Positions 17,811-27,942 of a stretch of DNA of 64,000 bases are shown in pieces. Origin of the DNA: Arthrobacter sp. zg-Y820 (GTDB taxonomy: Bacteria > Actinomycetota > Actinomycetes > Actinomycetales > Micrococcaceae); NCBI RefSeq assembly GCF_030142155.1, contig NZ_CP126247.1, positions 248,001 to 312,000 of the forward strand. The letters run 5' to 3'. The notes beneath the pieces are model-generated. The model was not told where the DNA came from and ran no database searches. It was given only the letters and a program-made list of their open reading frames with translations. How positions within the stretch are numbered: the stretch's first letter is position 1; each line of letters opens with the position of its first letter. Position numbers and translations under genes: made by a program.

Positions 17811-18486
17811 CCAGCCTCCGGCGGTACGCCACCGGAACCGGACCGCGAAAAGTGATCCCACCGAATGGCACGGCCACCGGATTGTCACTGAAGACGATCT
17901 CGGAGCGGTCTTCGATCCCGAGGCCGACGAGGCGGCACGGGCCCGGATCGCCCGCCGCCGGCGCCTGCGGCACCGGATCGTCATCGGATTCCTGGTGTTT
18001 CTCCTCCTGCTCGGGGTGCTGTTTGGCGTGGCCGTCCTGAGGGGCTGGATTGTCCTGTCGACGCCCAGCTCGGCGCCGACAGCCTCCACCGAGTGCCCCG
18101 CCGGCCCGTTCACCTACCAGCCGCCGGACACGGTGACCGTCAACGTCTTCAATACGACGCCGACGCAGGGGCTGGCAACGCAGGTTTCCGATGCGCTCGC
18201 CGAACGCGGATTCCAGCGCGGAACCGTCGGCAACAGCACGGTGAACCGCGAAGGCATGACCGCCATCATCACGTCCGGCCCCAGCGGAGAAGCGGCAGCC
18301 TTCACCCTCCAGCAGCAGATCCCGGGAACCCAGTACGTGCAGGACGCCCGGGCGGATGACTCCGTGGATGTTGTGCTCGGCTCCGGATACACGGCACTGG
18401 TGCCGGTTGACAAGGTGTCAACCGCCGCTACCGGGCCGATGAGCTGCCCGTGGCAGTCGGAAACGCCGTCTCCGCCGGCCGGCTGA
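17803..18486 (+). CDS. LytR C-terminal domain membrane protein
   Basis: This 227-residue protein has a cytosolic charged N-terminus with an Arg-rich stop-transfer patch (ARRRRLRHR), a single membrane helix at about residues 59-80 and an extracellular LytR_C domain (VTVNVFNTTPTQGLATQVSDAL through VVLGSGY). LytR_C domains occur in envelope proteins associated with wall-polymer ligases and usually bind rather than catalyse. The start is ATG 17803. The Thr/Ser/Pro-rich linker after the helix contains a lone Cys (STECPAG), and another lies near the C-terminus (MSCPW); the two could form a disulfide outside. Confidence 0.82.
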   Translation: MTDQPPAVRHRNRTAKSDPTEWHGHRIVTEDDLGAVFDPEADEAARARIARRRRLRHRIVIGFLVFLLLLGVLFGVAVLRGWIVLSTPSSAPTASTECPAGPFTYQPPDTVTVNVFNTTPTQGLATQVSDALAERGFQRGTVGNSTVNREGMTAIITSGPSGEAAAFTLQQQIPGTQYVQDARADDSVDVVLGSGYTALVPVDKVSTAATGPMSCPWQSETPSPPAG

Positions 18487-18526
18487 AACTGCTGCCGGCT
18501 GTGCCAGCTGGGCTGGCTGCTGCTGA

Positions 18527-18558
18527 GTTAGCAGCCGGCGGGGTTAGCAGCCCTCGGG
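18527..18558. repeat. 16-bp tandem duplication containing a stop codon
   Basis: GTTAGCAGCCGGCGGG (18527-18542) is followed directly by GTTAGCAGCCCTCGGG (18543-18558), 14 of 16 identical. The second copy holds the TAA stop (reverse strand, 18544-18546) of the FrnE-like gene; the first repeats the same triplet just outside the gene. Confidence 0.75.
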
Positions 18559-19257
18559 GCCGCAGGCCGGTCCGTCCGCCGACGCTGCCGCCGGGGTGAC
18601 CATCCGGAGCGGTTGCGCTTCCGCCCATGCGGTGTCCAGTGCCTGGGCGAACAGTTCCGCGGGCTGGGCTCCGGAAATGCCGTATTTGCGGTCGATCACG
18701 AAGAACGGCACGCCGCTGATGCCCAGGGACCGCGCTTCGGCGAAGTCCCGGTGCACGGCGTCCGTGTACTCATCGGTGGCCAGCACTGCCCGCACCCGCT
18801 CGGGATCCAGTCCCACCCTGCTGCCAATTTCCGCCAGCACGTCGGCGCTGCCGGTATCCAGCCCCTGCTCAAAGTGGGCCGACAGCAGGGCCTCCTTGGC
18901 GGCGTCGGCCGCAGCGCTCCCCGCCTCGGCCCGGGCCAGATGAATCAGCCGGTGCGCCCGGAAGCTGTTGGCGACCACGAGCTTCCCGAAGTCGTAGTTC
19001 AGCCCAACGCCGGCCGCCTGCTCGGTCACCTGCTCCAGCATCCCGGCCAACTGCGCCGGGTCGATCCCCTTGCGTTCGCTCAGGTACTGCACCTCGGTGC
19101 CGTCGTAGCGCTCGGGGAGGGAAGGATCAAGCTGGTAGCTGCGCCAGGAGACCTCCACGTCGTCGCGGTGCTCAAAACCGGCCAGCGCGGCTTCGAAGCG
19201 GCGCTTTCCGATGTAGCACCAGGGGCAGGCGATGTCAGACCAGATTTCAACCTTCAT
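18544..19257 (-). CDS. DsbA/FrnE-like thiol oxidoreductase
   Basis: This 237-residue protein of the FrnE branch of the thioredoxin fold has the active site CPWC at residues 11-14 (SDIACPWCYIGKRRF) and the cis-proline loop in GISGVPFFVID. A helical insertion lies between, as in DsbA and 2-hydroxychromene isomerases. There is no signal peptide, so it is cytosolic; family members have been linked to redox stress. The C-terminus GPACGPEGC adds two cysteines that might bind metal or cycle thiols. It is followed closely upstream by an amino acid permease gene on the same strand. Confidence 0.85.
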   Translation of the reverse strand: MKVEIWSDIACPWCYIGKRRFEAALAGFEHRDDVEVSWRSYQLDPSLPERYDGTEVQYLSERKGIDPAQLAGMLEQVTEQAAGVGLNYDFGKLVVANSFRAHRLIHLARAEAGSAAADAAKEALLSAHFEQGLDTGSADVLAEIGSRVGLDPERVRAVLATDEYTDAVHRDFAEARSLGISGVPFFVIDRKYGISGAQPAELFAQALDTAWAEAQPLRMVTPAAASADGPACGPEGC

Positions 19258-19269
19258 GCCGGGTGCAAC

Positions 19270-20745
19270 CTAGAAGCGCTGCGGGGCATTCCCGGAGGCC
19301 TGCGCGGGACGGGCCGCAGCGGACGGGTCCTCGCCGGCGGTCGGCCAGGGCACGCCCGTCTCGTCGTCCAGTTCGGCCCGGACGCGTCCGTTGCCGCGCA
19401 CCCAGATCCGGTACGCCACGAAGAGCAGGCCGATCCAGATCATGCCCACCACCAGGGCCACCCGGGTGTCCGGCATGATGCCCAGCAGCACCACGATGAA
19501 CACCATGAAGGCCAGCGCCGCATAGGACGCGAACGGCCAGAACGGCACCCCAAACTCGGAGGCCGGCAGCCCGCGGCGCTTGATTTCGCGCTTCATGGCG
19601 ATGTGCGACAGCAGGATCATCAGCCACACCCACACGGTGGCGAAGGTGGCGATCGACGCGATGATCTTGAACAGGTTCTCGGGCAGCAGGGCGTTCAGGA
19701 CGACGCCGACCAGCAGCACCCCCGCCATGGTGGCAACGGTCATCCAGGGCACGCCGTTGCGGGAGATTTTCGCGAACGACGCCGGTGCCTGGCCCTGCTG
19801 CGCCAGCCCGTACAGCATGCGGCCGGCTCCGAAGATGTCGGAGTTGATCGCGGACAGGGCGGCGGTGATCACCACGGCGTTGAGGATGTGGGCCGCCGCG
19901 GGGATGCCGAGGGAATCGAAAATCTGCACAAACGGGCTGGTTGCGCCGTCGATGTCCTGCCACGGGAAGATCATCATCAGCACGCCGAGGGCGCAGACGT
20001 AGAAGAGCAGGATGCGCACCGGAACGGTGTTGACGGCCGCCGGAATGGCCTTTTTCGGGTTGTCCGCCTCGCCGGCGGTGATGCCCACGGTTTCAATGCC
20101 GCCGAAGGCAAACATCACGATGGAGAAGGACGCCAGCAGGCCCCAGAAGCCGTTGGCGAAGAAGCCGCCGGAGCCCAGCATGGTCTCCAGTCCGGGGTTC
20201 GCCGTGTCGGGCAGGCCGAAGCCGAACACCACAATGGCGGCGCCGCCCACGATCATGGCGATGATGGCCGCCACCTTGACGATGGACAGCCAGAACTCGG
20301 TTTCCCCGAAGACCTTCACCTTCATCAGGTTCAGGGCCGAGATCAGCAGGACGGCGGCGAGGATCCAGATCCAGCGCGGCACGTCGGCGAACCAGAACCC
20401 CATGTAAATGCCCAGGGCGGTGACGTCGGCAATGGCAACGATGGCCATTTCGAAGGCGAACGTCCAACCGGTGATGAATCCGGCGAAGGGGCCGAGGTAG
20501 CGGCTGGCATACTGCCCGAAGGATCCGGACACCGGGTGCCGCACGGCCATTTCGCCGAGCGCCCGCATGACCAGGAACACAGCGGCTCCGCCGATCATGT
20601 ACGCCAGCAGGACGGCCGGGCCGGCAGACTGAATCGCCGAGGCGGAGCCGTAGAAGAGGCCGGTGCCGATCGCGGAGCCGAGCGCCATGAACCGGATATG
20701 CCGGACATTCAGCCCACGGGCCAAGGCCTGGGTAAAGGAGGACAT
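19270..20745 (-). CDS. APC-family amino acid permease
   Basis: This permease of about 491 residues has twelve predicted helices and the amino-acid/cation symporter signatures: [20 protein letters not shown] in helix 1, [22 protein letters not shown] in helix 6, and a hydrophilic C-terminal tail. It belongs with the ProY/GabP/AnsP group, so likely substrates are neutral or aromatic amino acids or GABA, but the choice is not decidable here. ATG 20745 is preferred (AAGGTG upstream); an earlier frame start adds 14 residues without reason. Spacing to the FrnE-like gene is 12 nt, so they may be cotranscribed. Confidence 0.88.
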   Translation of the reverse strand: MSSFTQALARGLNVRHIRFMALGSAIGTGLFYGSASAIQSAGPAVLLAYMIGGAAVFLVMRALGEMAVRHPVSGSFGQYASRYLGPFAGFITGWTFAFEMAIVAIADVTALGIYMGFWFADVPRWIWILAAVLLISALNLMKVKVFGETEFWLSIVKVAAIIAMIVGGAAIVVFGFGLPDTANPGLETMLGSGGFFANGFWGLLASFSIVMFAFGGIETVGITAGEADNPKKAIPAAVNTVPVRILLFYVCALGVLMMIFPWQDIDGATSPFVQIFDSLGIPAAAHILNAVVITAALSAINSDIFGAGRMLYGLAQQGQAPASFAKISRNGVPWMTVATMAGVLLVGVVLNALLPENLFKIIASIATFATVWVWLMILLSHIAMKREIKRRGLPASEFGVPFWPFASYAALAFMVFIVVLLGIMPDTRVALVVGMIWIGLLFVAYRIWVRGNGRVRAELDDETGVPWPTAGEDPSAAARPAQASGNAPQRF

Positions 20746-20890
20746 CTGAGTAAACACACCTTGGAATTGGAGAGGCAAGCCAAACAAGCGGCCTATCCAT
20801 GTTACGCCGGTGGCGTGTTGCCCATTTGCAGCAGGGCCCGACGCCGTTGCCGGCGCCGGGCCCTGAATCTCGCTTCCGGGGAGGGTTTGG

Positions 20891-22522
<1,632 letters not shown>

Positions 22523-22574
22523 GGCGTTCTCCTTCGGGATCTTTCAAGACTGGGGGATGGTGCGGAGGGACCGC

Positions 22575-22630
22575 CGAGATGGCAGAAACTGCTCTTTTCA
22601 GGGCTGGTACGTGCAGTTTCTGCCATCTCG
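22575..22630. repeat. Perfect 18-bp inverted repeat between aceA and aceB
   Basis: The arms are CGAGATGGCAGAAACTGC (22575-22592) and its exact reverse complement (22613-22630), around a 20-nt loop. There is no U-tract on either side. In mRNA it would form a very stable stem 45 nt after the aceA stop, able to cause partial termination, protect the upstream message, or act as a REP-like element. Confidence 0.85.
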
Positions 22631-22675
22631 CGGGTGGGTGAGGGGAGGGGGAGGGGGGAATGTGGCGAGTCCGGG

Positions 22676-23989
22676 TTAGTGGAACTGAGCGGACTCAGTG
22701 GACCCGGCCAGGGCCAGGGTGCTGCCGTTCGGGTTCAGTGCCGTGGCGATGGCATCGAAGTAGCCGGTGCCGACCTCGCGCTGGTGCTTCGTGGCGGTGT
22801 AGCCGCGGGATTCGGAGGCGAATTCCTTTTCCTGCAGTTCCACGTAGGCGCTCATGCCGTTGCGGGCGTAGCCGTGGGCCAGGTCGAACATCGAGTAGTT
22901 CAGGGCGTGGAAGCCGGCCAGGGTGATGAACTGGAACTTGAAGCCCATGGCGCCGAGTTCACGCTGGAACTTGGCGATGGTGTCGTCGTCCAGATGCTTT
23001 TTCCAGTTGAACGACGGCGAGCAGTTGTAGGCGAGCATCTGGTCCGGGAACTCCGAGCGCACCGCCTCGGAGAATTTCCGCGCCAGCTCCAGGTCCGGGG
23101 TGCCGGTCTCCATCCAGATCAGGTCGGAGTAGGGGGCGTAGGCCTTGGCCCGGGCGATGCAGGGTTCGATGCCGTTGTGGACCTTGTAGAAGCCTTCGGC
23201 GGTGCGTACCGGCTTGCCGTCTTCCCGGACAATGAACTCGGCATCGCGCTCGTCGACGTCGGAGGTGATCAGCGTGGCGGCCTCGGCGTCGGTGCGGGCA
23301 ATGACCACGGTGGGCGTGCCGGCGACGTCGGCTGCCAGGCGTGCAGCGTTCAGGGTGCGGATGTGCTGGGCGGTGGGGATCAGCACCTTCCCGCCCAGGT
23401 GGCCGCACTTCTTCTCCGAGGCCAGCTGGTCCTCCCAGTGAACGCCGGCCGCGCCGGCCTGGATCATGGACTTCATCAGCTCGTAGGCGTTCAGCGGGCC
23501 GCCGAAGCCTGCCTCCGCGTCGGCGACGATCGGCACCAGGTAGTCCTCGACGGTGGAGATGCCTTCGGCGAACTCGATCTGGTCGGCGCGCAGCAGGGCG
23601 TTGTTGATGCGGCGGACCACGGTGGGGACCGAGTTGGCCGGGTACAGGGACTGGTCCGGGTAGGTGTGGCCGGAGTTGTTGGCGTCGGCGGCGACCTGCC
23701 AGCCGGAGAGGTAGATGGCCTTCAGTCCGGCCTTGACCTGCTGCACGGCCTGGTTGCCGGTGAGGGCGCCGAGGGCGTTGGTGTAGCCGGTGTCGCCGGC
23801 GTTGCGCACCTGGTCCCACAGCTTTTCGGCGCCGCGGCGGGCCAGGGTGTGCTCTTCGGAAACGCGCCCGCGGAGGCGAACGACGTCGTCGGCCGTGTAA
23901 TCGCGCGTGATGCCGGCCCAGCGTGGATCCGAAGCCCATTCGGAAGTGAGCTGCTCGGCGGTGCGGGCGGTGTTCTGGTCCTGGGTCAT
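22676..23989 (-). CDS. aceA: Isocitrate lyase
   Basis: This 437-residue isocitrate lyase splits isocitrate into succinate and glyoxylate. The catalytic loop KKCGHLGGK carries Cys195, and other signatures are [25 protein letters not shown] and [11 protein letters not shown]. It is the first gene of the glyoxylate-shunt pair and is divergent from a RamB-like regulator. The 148-nt intergenic region holds a palindrome and a direct repeat that are candidate operators. The start is ATG 23989 with AAGGAG upstream. Confidence 0.97.
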   Translation of the reverse strand: MTQDQNTARTAEQLTSEWASDPRWAGITRDYTADDVVRLRGRVSEEHTLARRGAEKLWDQVRNAGDTGYTNALGALTGNQAVQQVKAGLKAIYLSGWQVAADANNSGHTYPDQSLYPANSVPTVVRRINNALLRADQIEFAEGISTVEDYLVPIVADAEAGFGGPLNAYELMKSMIQAGAAGVHWEDQLASEKKCGHLGGKVLIPTAQHIRTLNAARLAADVAGTPTVVIARTDAEAATLITSDVDERDAEFIVREDGKPVRTAEGFYKVHNGIEPCIARAKAYAPYSDLIWMETGTPDLELARKFSEAVRSEFPDQMLAYNCSPSFNWKKHLDDDTIAKFQRELGAMGFKFQFITLAGFHALNYSMFDLAHGYARNGMSAYVELQEKEFASESRGYTATKHQREVGTGYFDAIATALNPNGSTLALAGSTESAQFH

Positions 23990-24062
23990 TGGAACGTCTC
24001 CTTGGAAGTTTTTTCCTGCCTCGCCGGCCGTTTCGACCGGTGAATTCCTGCTGTGTTACCCA

Positions 24063-24110
24063 CTCTGCGGCAAGAACAACCCCCTATCCAGAGGTTTGCT
24101 CTGGCAAGAA
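24063..24110. promoter_or_regulatory. Operator candidates between aceA and the RamB-like gene
   Basis: A 17-bp palindrome, CCAGAG-GTTTG-CTCTGG, lies at 24088-24104. It is flanked by a near-direct repeat of CTCTG(CG)GCAAGAA at 24063-24076 and 24099-24110. The TTTGC core is like part of the published RamB box of Corynebacterium glutamicum (AAAGTTTGCAAA type). Both elements are well placed to govern aceA and the divergent regulator. Confidence 0.55.
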
Positions 24111-24137
24111 ACGCAGTTCTTCGCATAATCTAAAAAT

Positions 24138-25637
24138 GTGACCGACACAACATGGAACCGGCCCGCTCCGGCAGCGCGCACCCCCGTTCCCGGCTCCGAT
24201 CTGGAGCGGACCGTGGACGTGATCAGCATGGGCAGGCGCATCCGGCACCTGCGCAAAAGCAAGGGAATGACTCTGGATGACCTCGGTGTTGCCGTCGGCA
24301 CCGTCGCCTCCCAGCTGTCGCTGATCGAGAACGGCAAGCGCGAACCCAAACTGGGCATGATGCAGTCCCTTGCCGCGGCGCTGGACGTCAGCATTGACCA
24401 GTTGCTGGGCTCGGAGCCGCCCAGTCGGCGCGCAGCTCTGGAGATCGAGCTCGAACGGGCCCAGCGGGGACCGCTGTATTCCTCCCTCGGGCTGCCCAAA
24501 GTCCGGATCAGCTCACGCCTGCCCACCGATGTGCTCGAGTCCCTGGTGGGGTTGCAGTCCGAGCTGGAACGCCGGCTCAACGAGCAGGTTGCCACGCCCG
24601 AGGAGGCCCGTCGGGCCAACGGCGAACTGCGGAAGATGATGCGCGAGCGCAACAACTATTTCCCCGAGTACGAACAGGCCGCGCAGGAGGTGCTGGACTC
24701 GGTGGGCCACACCTCCGGGCCGCTTTCCCAGCATGTGATCGCCGACATCGCCGCTCATCTGGGCTTCGCCCTGCACCATGTCGCTGACCTGCCACACTCC
24801 ACCCGGTCGGTGACGGATTTGAAGAACCGGCGCATTTACCTGACCCAGTCCCAGCGCTCGGACCACGATCCGCGGTCCGTGCTGCTGCAGGCCCTGGGCC
24901 ACTATGTGCTGGACCACCAGACGCCGCGCAGCTACGGGGAGTTCCTGAGCCAGCGGGTGGCGACCAACTATTTCGCCGCTGCCCTGCTGCTGCCGCAGAA
25001 CGCCACCGTCGAATTCCTGCAGCGGGCCAAGGCGGCCAAGGAAATCGCCGTCGAGGACATCCGGGACGCCTTTGCCGTCTCCTATGAGACCGCCGCGCAC
25101 CGGTTCACCAACCTGGCCACCGAACATCTGGGCATTCCCACGCATTTCCAGAAGGTGCATGAGTCAGGCATCGTTTACAAGGCCTACGAGAACGACGGCG
25201 TGACGTTTCCGGCCGATCACACCGGAGCCATCGAGGGCCAGCCGATCTGCCGGTACTGGACCTCCCGGGAAGTGTTTTCGGTGCCTGACAAGTTCAGTGC
25301 CTTCAACCAGTACACGGACACTCCGGCCGGGACCTACTGGTGCACGGCCCGCACCGAACGCAGCTCCGGCGGGCTGTTCTCGCTGAGCATCGGTGTTCCC
25401 TACGCTCATGTGAAGTGGTTCCGCGGGCGGGACACCACCGCCCGGTCGAAGTCCCGCTGTCCCGATCCGGACTGCTGCCGCACCCCGCCCGGGGAACTGG
25501 CCTCGGAATGGTCCGGGTTTGCCTGGCCCAGCGCCCGGGCACACTCCCACCTGCTGGCAGCCCTGCCTCCGGGTGCGTTTCCCGGCGTGGACGAGACCGA
25601 GGTGTATTCCTTCCTGCGGTCGCACGCGGGGGACTGA
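24138..25637 (+). CDS. ramB: RamB-like XRE-family regulator of acetate/glyoxylate metabolism
   Basis: The 499-residue protein has a Cro/CI helix-turn-helix at about residues 31-90 (RIRHLRKSKGMTLDDLG; SQLSLIENGKREP). A central ImmA/IrrE-like (DUF955) segment follows (LLQALGHYVLDH), then a C-terminal ScfR/DUF2083 domain with the cysteine cluster CPDPDCC. This architecture is that of RamB, which represses aceA and aceB in C. glutamicum, and of short-chain-acyl-CoA regulators. The position divergent from aceA supports the call. GTG 24138 has no ribosome site; CATAAT at 24124-24129 lies 8 nt upstream, which fits a leaderless transcript. Confidence 0.88.
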   Translation: MTDTTWNRPAPAARTPVPGSDLERTVDVISMGRRIRHLRKSKGMTLDDLGVAVGTVASQLSLIENGKREPKLGMMQSLAAALDVSIDQLLGSEPPSRRAALEIELERAQRGPLYSSLGLPKVRISSRLPTDVLESLVGLQSELERRLNEQVATPEEARRANGELRKMMRERNNYFPEYEQAAQEVLDSVGHTSGPLSQHVIADIAAHLGFALHHVADLPHSTRSVTDLKNRRIYLTQSQRSDHDPRSVLLQALGHYVLDHQTPRSYGEFLSQRVATNYFAAALLLPQNATVEFLQRAKAAKEIAVEDIRDAFAVSYETAAHRFTNLATEHLGIPTHFQKVHESGIVYKAYENDGVTFPADHTGAIEGQPICRYWTSREVFSVPDKFSAFNQYTDTPAGTYWCTARTERSSGGLFSLSIGVPYAHVKWFRGRDTTARSKSRCPDPDCCRTPPGELASEWSGFAWPSARAHSHLLAALPPGAFPGVDETEVYSFLRSHAGD

Positions 25638-25668
25638 CCGTAATCCGGCAAACCGTTAGGGTGAGTGC

Positions 25669-26565
25669 ATGCCTGAGATGCCTGAAGTGCAGGGACTCGC
25701 CGACTTCCTGCGGGAAAAGCTCCTGCCGCCCGGTGCTCCGCCGGCTGTCATCTCCGATGTGGAGGTGCTCTCCTTCGCCGTGCTGAAAACAGCTGAGGTG
25801 CCGCTGGACGTTCTACAAGCCGGACCGGTGTCCGGTGTTGAGCGCCGGGGCAAGTTCATAATCCTCACCGCGGGCGGAGTGCACCTGGTGATGCACCTGG
25901 CCAGGGCCGGTTGGCTGCGCTGGTCCGATGCACTGGCCCCCGGTCGCCTGAAACCGGGCAAGGGGCGCATGGCGCTGAGGGTGCGTTTTGCCTCCGGGGG
26001 TCCCGACGACGACGGCGGGGTTGCGCCGGGCTTTGACCTGACCGAAGCCGGCACAAAGAAGTCACTGGCGGTCTATCTGGTGAAGGATCCCTTGGACGTT
26101 CCGGGCATCGCGCGGCTGGGACCTGAAGCGTTCGACGTCGACTATCCGGCCTTTGCGCAGCTGGTGGCCGCACATCGCGGGCAGATCAAGGGCCTGCTGC
26201 GGGACCAGTCGGTGATCGCCGGGATCGGCAATGCGTACAGCGACGAAATTTTGCATGCCGCCCATCTGTCACCGTTCGCCACCGCGGCCAGGCTCACCTC
26301 CGAAGAAGTTGAGCGGCTCTACCAGGCGCTGCGGGCCGTCCTCGAGTCAGCCATTGCCAATGCGTCCGGACGTCCGGCCGCGGAGCTGAAGGACTCCAAG
26401 CGGCGGGCGATGCGTGTTCATGCCCGCACCGGAGAACCCTGCCCGGTCTGCGGCGACACGGTCCGGGAGGTCTCCTTTGCCGATTCCTCGCTCCAGTACT
26501 GCCCCACCTGCCAAACCGGGGGAAAGCTGCTGGCGGACCGGAGGCTGTCCCGGCTCCTGAAGTAG
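25669..26565 (+). CDS. Fpg/Nei-family DNA glycosylase
   Basis: This 298-residue bifunctional DNA glycosylase/AP lyase of base-excision repair shows the N-terminal catalytic Pro-Glu (MPEMPEV), the H2TH region (QSVIAGIGNAYSDEILHAA) and a C-terminal zinc finger with two Cys pairs (CPVCGDTV and YCPTC, then TGGK). The insertion with a DDDGG run near residue 105 is unusual for Fpg. It is one of two paralogues in the window (the other is Nei2 at 58125). It starts 31 nt after the RamB-like gene and may be read through from it. Confidence 0.9.
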   Translation: MPEMPEVQGLADFLREKLLPPGAPPAVISDVEVLSFAVLKTAEVPLDVLQAGPVSGVERRGKFIILTAGGVHLVMHLARAGWLRWSDALAPGRLKPGKGRMALRVRFASGGPDDDGGVAPGFDLTEAGTKKSLAVYLVKDPLDVPGIARLGPEAFDVDYPAFAQLVAAHRGQIKGLLRDQSVIAGIGNAYSDEILHAAHLSPFATAARLTSEEVERLYQALRAVLESAIANASGRPAAELKDSKRRAMRVHARTGEPCPVCGDTVREVSFADSSLQYCPTCQTGGKLLADRRLSRLLK

Positions 26566-26589
26566 GCCGGCATTCACCAGCGGATGGGA

Positions 26590-26612
26590 CGGCACGGGCT
26601 GCGAGCGTGCCG
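26590..26612. terminator. Short hairpin between convergent genes
   Basis: CGGCACG (26590-26596) pairs with CGTGCCG (26606-26612) around a 9-nt loop, between the convergent glycosylase and CorA-like genes. No T-tract follows, so only a weak terminator is claimed. Confidence 0.35.
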
Positions 26613-26619
26613 CCGCGGC

Positions 26620-27777
26620 CTAGCTGAGCGCGACCGGGGCCATTATTGCCGCCACGATCATAAAGACCAGGACCAGCAGCACCGCGCTGCCGCAGAACAG
26701 CCACACCCGCCGTTTGGAGCCCCGGGGCGCGTACCAAATCGCTGCGGCGCCGGCCGCCAGCAGTGCGATGCCGACCGGCACGAAAGCCCCCACCTTCGGC
26801 CAGGTGTTCATCGGCAGCAGGAGGTTGGCCCCGTACAGGGTCAGGAAGAGCGCCGGAATACCCAGTCCGATCGAGAGCAGGGCAATCAGGAGGTTGAACC
26901 GTGCCTGGGCGTCCGCCTCTCGTGAACTCGAGATGCTGGACGCGGCCGAGAGCAGCATGCGGATTGACTCCGACTCCTTTTCCGCTTGCCGGCACATTTC
27001 CTGGCACTGCCGCATTGCGGCATCATGGGCCCGCATCCAGGCACGGGTCAGATGCGTGGCGGGAGCGTGTTCGTTGATGAGTGCAGGATCCTGCAGCTTT
27101 CGGTAGGCGTGGTAGGCCTCCGAATCGGTCGTGTGAACCCAGAGTCCCTCGCGGGCGGCCTCCCGTGCCTGATCGGCGGCGCGGTTGCAGATGATGTTCA
27201 ACTGGAGCAGTGCGGCAATGACGTCGGTGTACTGCTCCGATGCATGCGTGTCCTTGCTGGACTGAGCCAGGTACGCTTCCAACGCGTATCGAACTTCGCG
27301 GACGGCGCCCATGGTGTTGCGCGAAGACTCGGCGAGCGTCTTCGCCAGACCGGCCGCCATCGGCGTCGGATCGGTTGTTGCCGGGAGTTCGACCCGCGTG
27401 CGCAGATGGGCGGCTGTCAGGTGTTCCGTTTCCTCCCGCTGGTCGCCATCTTCGGGGGAGATCAGAGCAAATCCGTGCACCGCGCCGTTTTCGGACCACG
27501 CTGCAACGATGGTGGCCTCCAGCGAGACGCCGCCCGGGCACACCGCCACCAGGACGTGGCCCACGACGATGGAGCGTTCCCCCTCAGCTCCGGTGAGAAA
27601 CAGAAGGGGCGCCACCCGCAGAGCGGCTGATGCAGGCCCGCCCGGTCTGCTGTCGGCGGCCGCGCGCTGAGCCATGTCCCGGTTGGATATGGCTGTGCGC
27701 CCAAACCGGGCGCTGACTCGAAGCTCCTCTCCGGTCCGGGTTGCGTCTGTTTCGTTCTCTCGTGCAATCTGGCTCAC
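26620..27777 (-). CDS. CorA-like membrane protein without the canonical GMN motif
   Basis: The predicted product of 385 residues has a soluble N-terminal region of about 280 residues, with long amphipathic helices between 140 and 270. Three membrane helices follow near the C-terminus (FNLLIALLSIGLGIPALFLTLY, then AFVPVGIALLAAGAAAIW, then a final one). The first helix ends YGANLLLPMNTWP, which recalls the YGMN ... MP signature of CorA magnesium channels but with Ala for Met, and three rather than two helices follow. It may be a CorA-fold relative that does not carry Mg2+. Start uncertain: GTG 27777 has a GGGGG run upstream; TTG 27789 is the alternative. Confidence 0.6.
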   Translation of the reverse strand: MSQIARENETDATRTGEELRVSARFGRTAISNRDMAQRAAADSRPGGPASAALRVAPLLFLTGAEGERSIVVGHVLVAVCPGGVSLEATIVAAWSENGAVHGFALISPEDGDQREETEHLTAAHLRTRVELPATTDPTPMAAGLAKTLAESSRNTMGAVREVRYALEAYLAQSSKDTHASEQYTDVIAALLQLNIICNRAADQAREAAREGLWVHTTDSEAYHAYRKLQDPALINEHAPATHLTRAWMRAHDAAMRQCQEMCRQAEKESESIRMLLSAASSISSSREADAQARFNLLIALLSIGLGIPALFLTLYGANLLLPMNTWPKVGAFVPVGIALLAAGAAAIWYAPRGSKRRVWLFCGSAVLLVLVFMIVAAIMAPVALS

Positions 27778-27844
27778 TGCATCCCCCAAGGTGCGTTTCC
27801 ATCGTTGTGCCCCACAGTATGTGCAAACCTCGCGGATGCACGCG

Positions 27845-27890
27845 CAAAAAGAACAGTGGGCCCGGGATTCCTCCCGTGCCCACTGTTCTT
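27845..27890 (-). terminator. Strong Rho-independent terminator of the SLH protease gene
   Basis: The arms 27849-27867 and 27872-27890 form a 19-bp stem with one mismatch around a TTCC loop. Read on the minus strand the stem is followed by TTTTTGC, a proper U-tract, so it ends the leftward protease transcript. Confidence 0.88.
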
Positions 27891-27942
27891 CGCTTCTAGC
27901 TACTGCTGTTGTTTTTAGCTACTGCGCGTGTTCCCGGAGGAA

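Noticed and set aside
22575..22630. Insertion sequence or MITE remnant
   Set aside because: There are no target-site duplications or transposase fragments; only a hairpin is seen.
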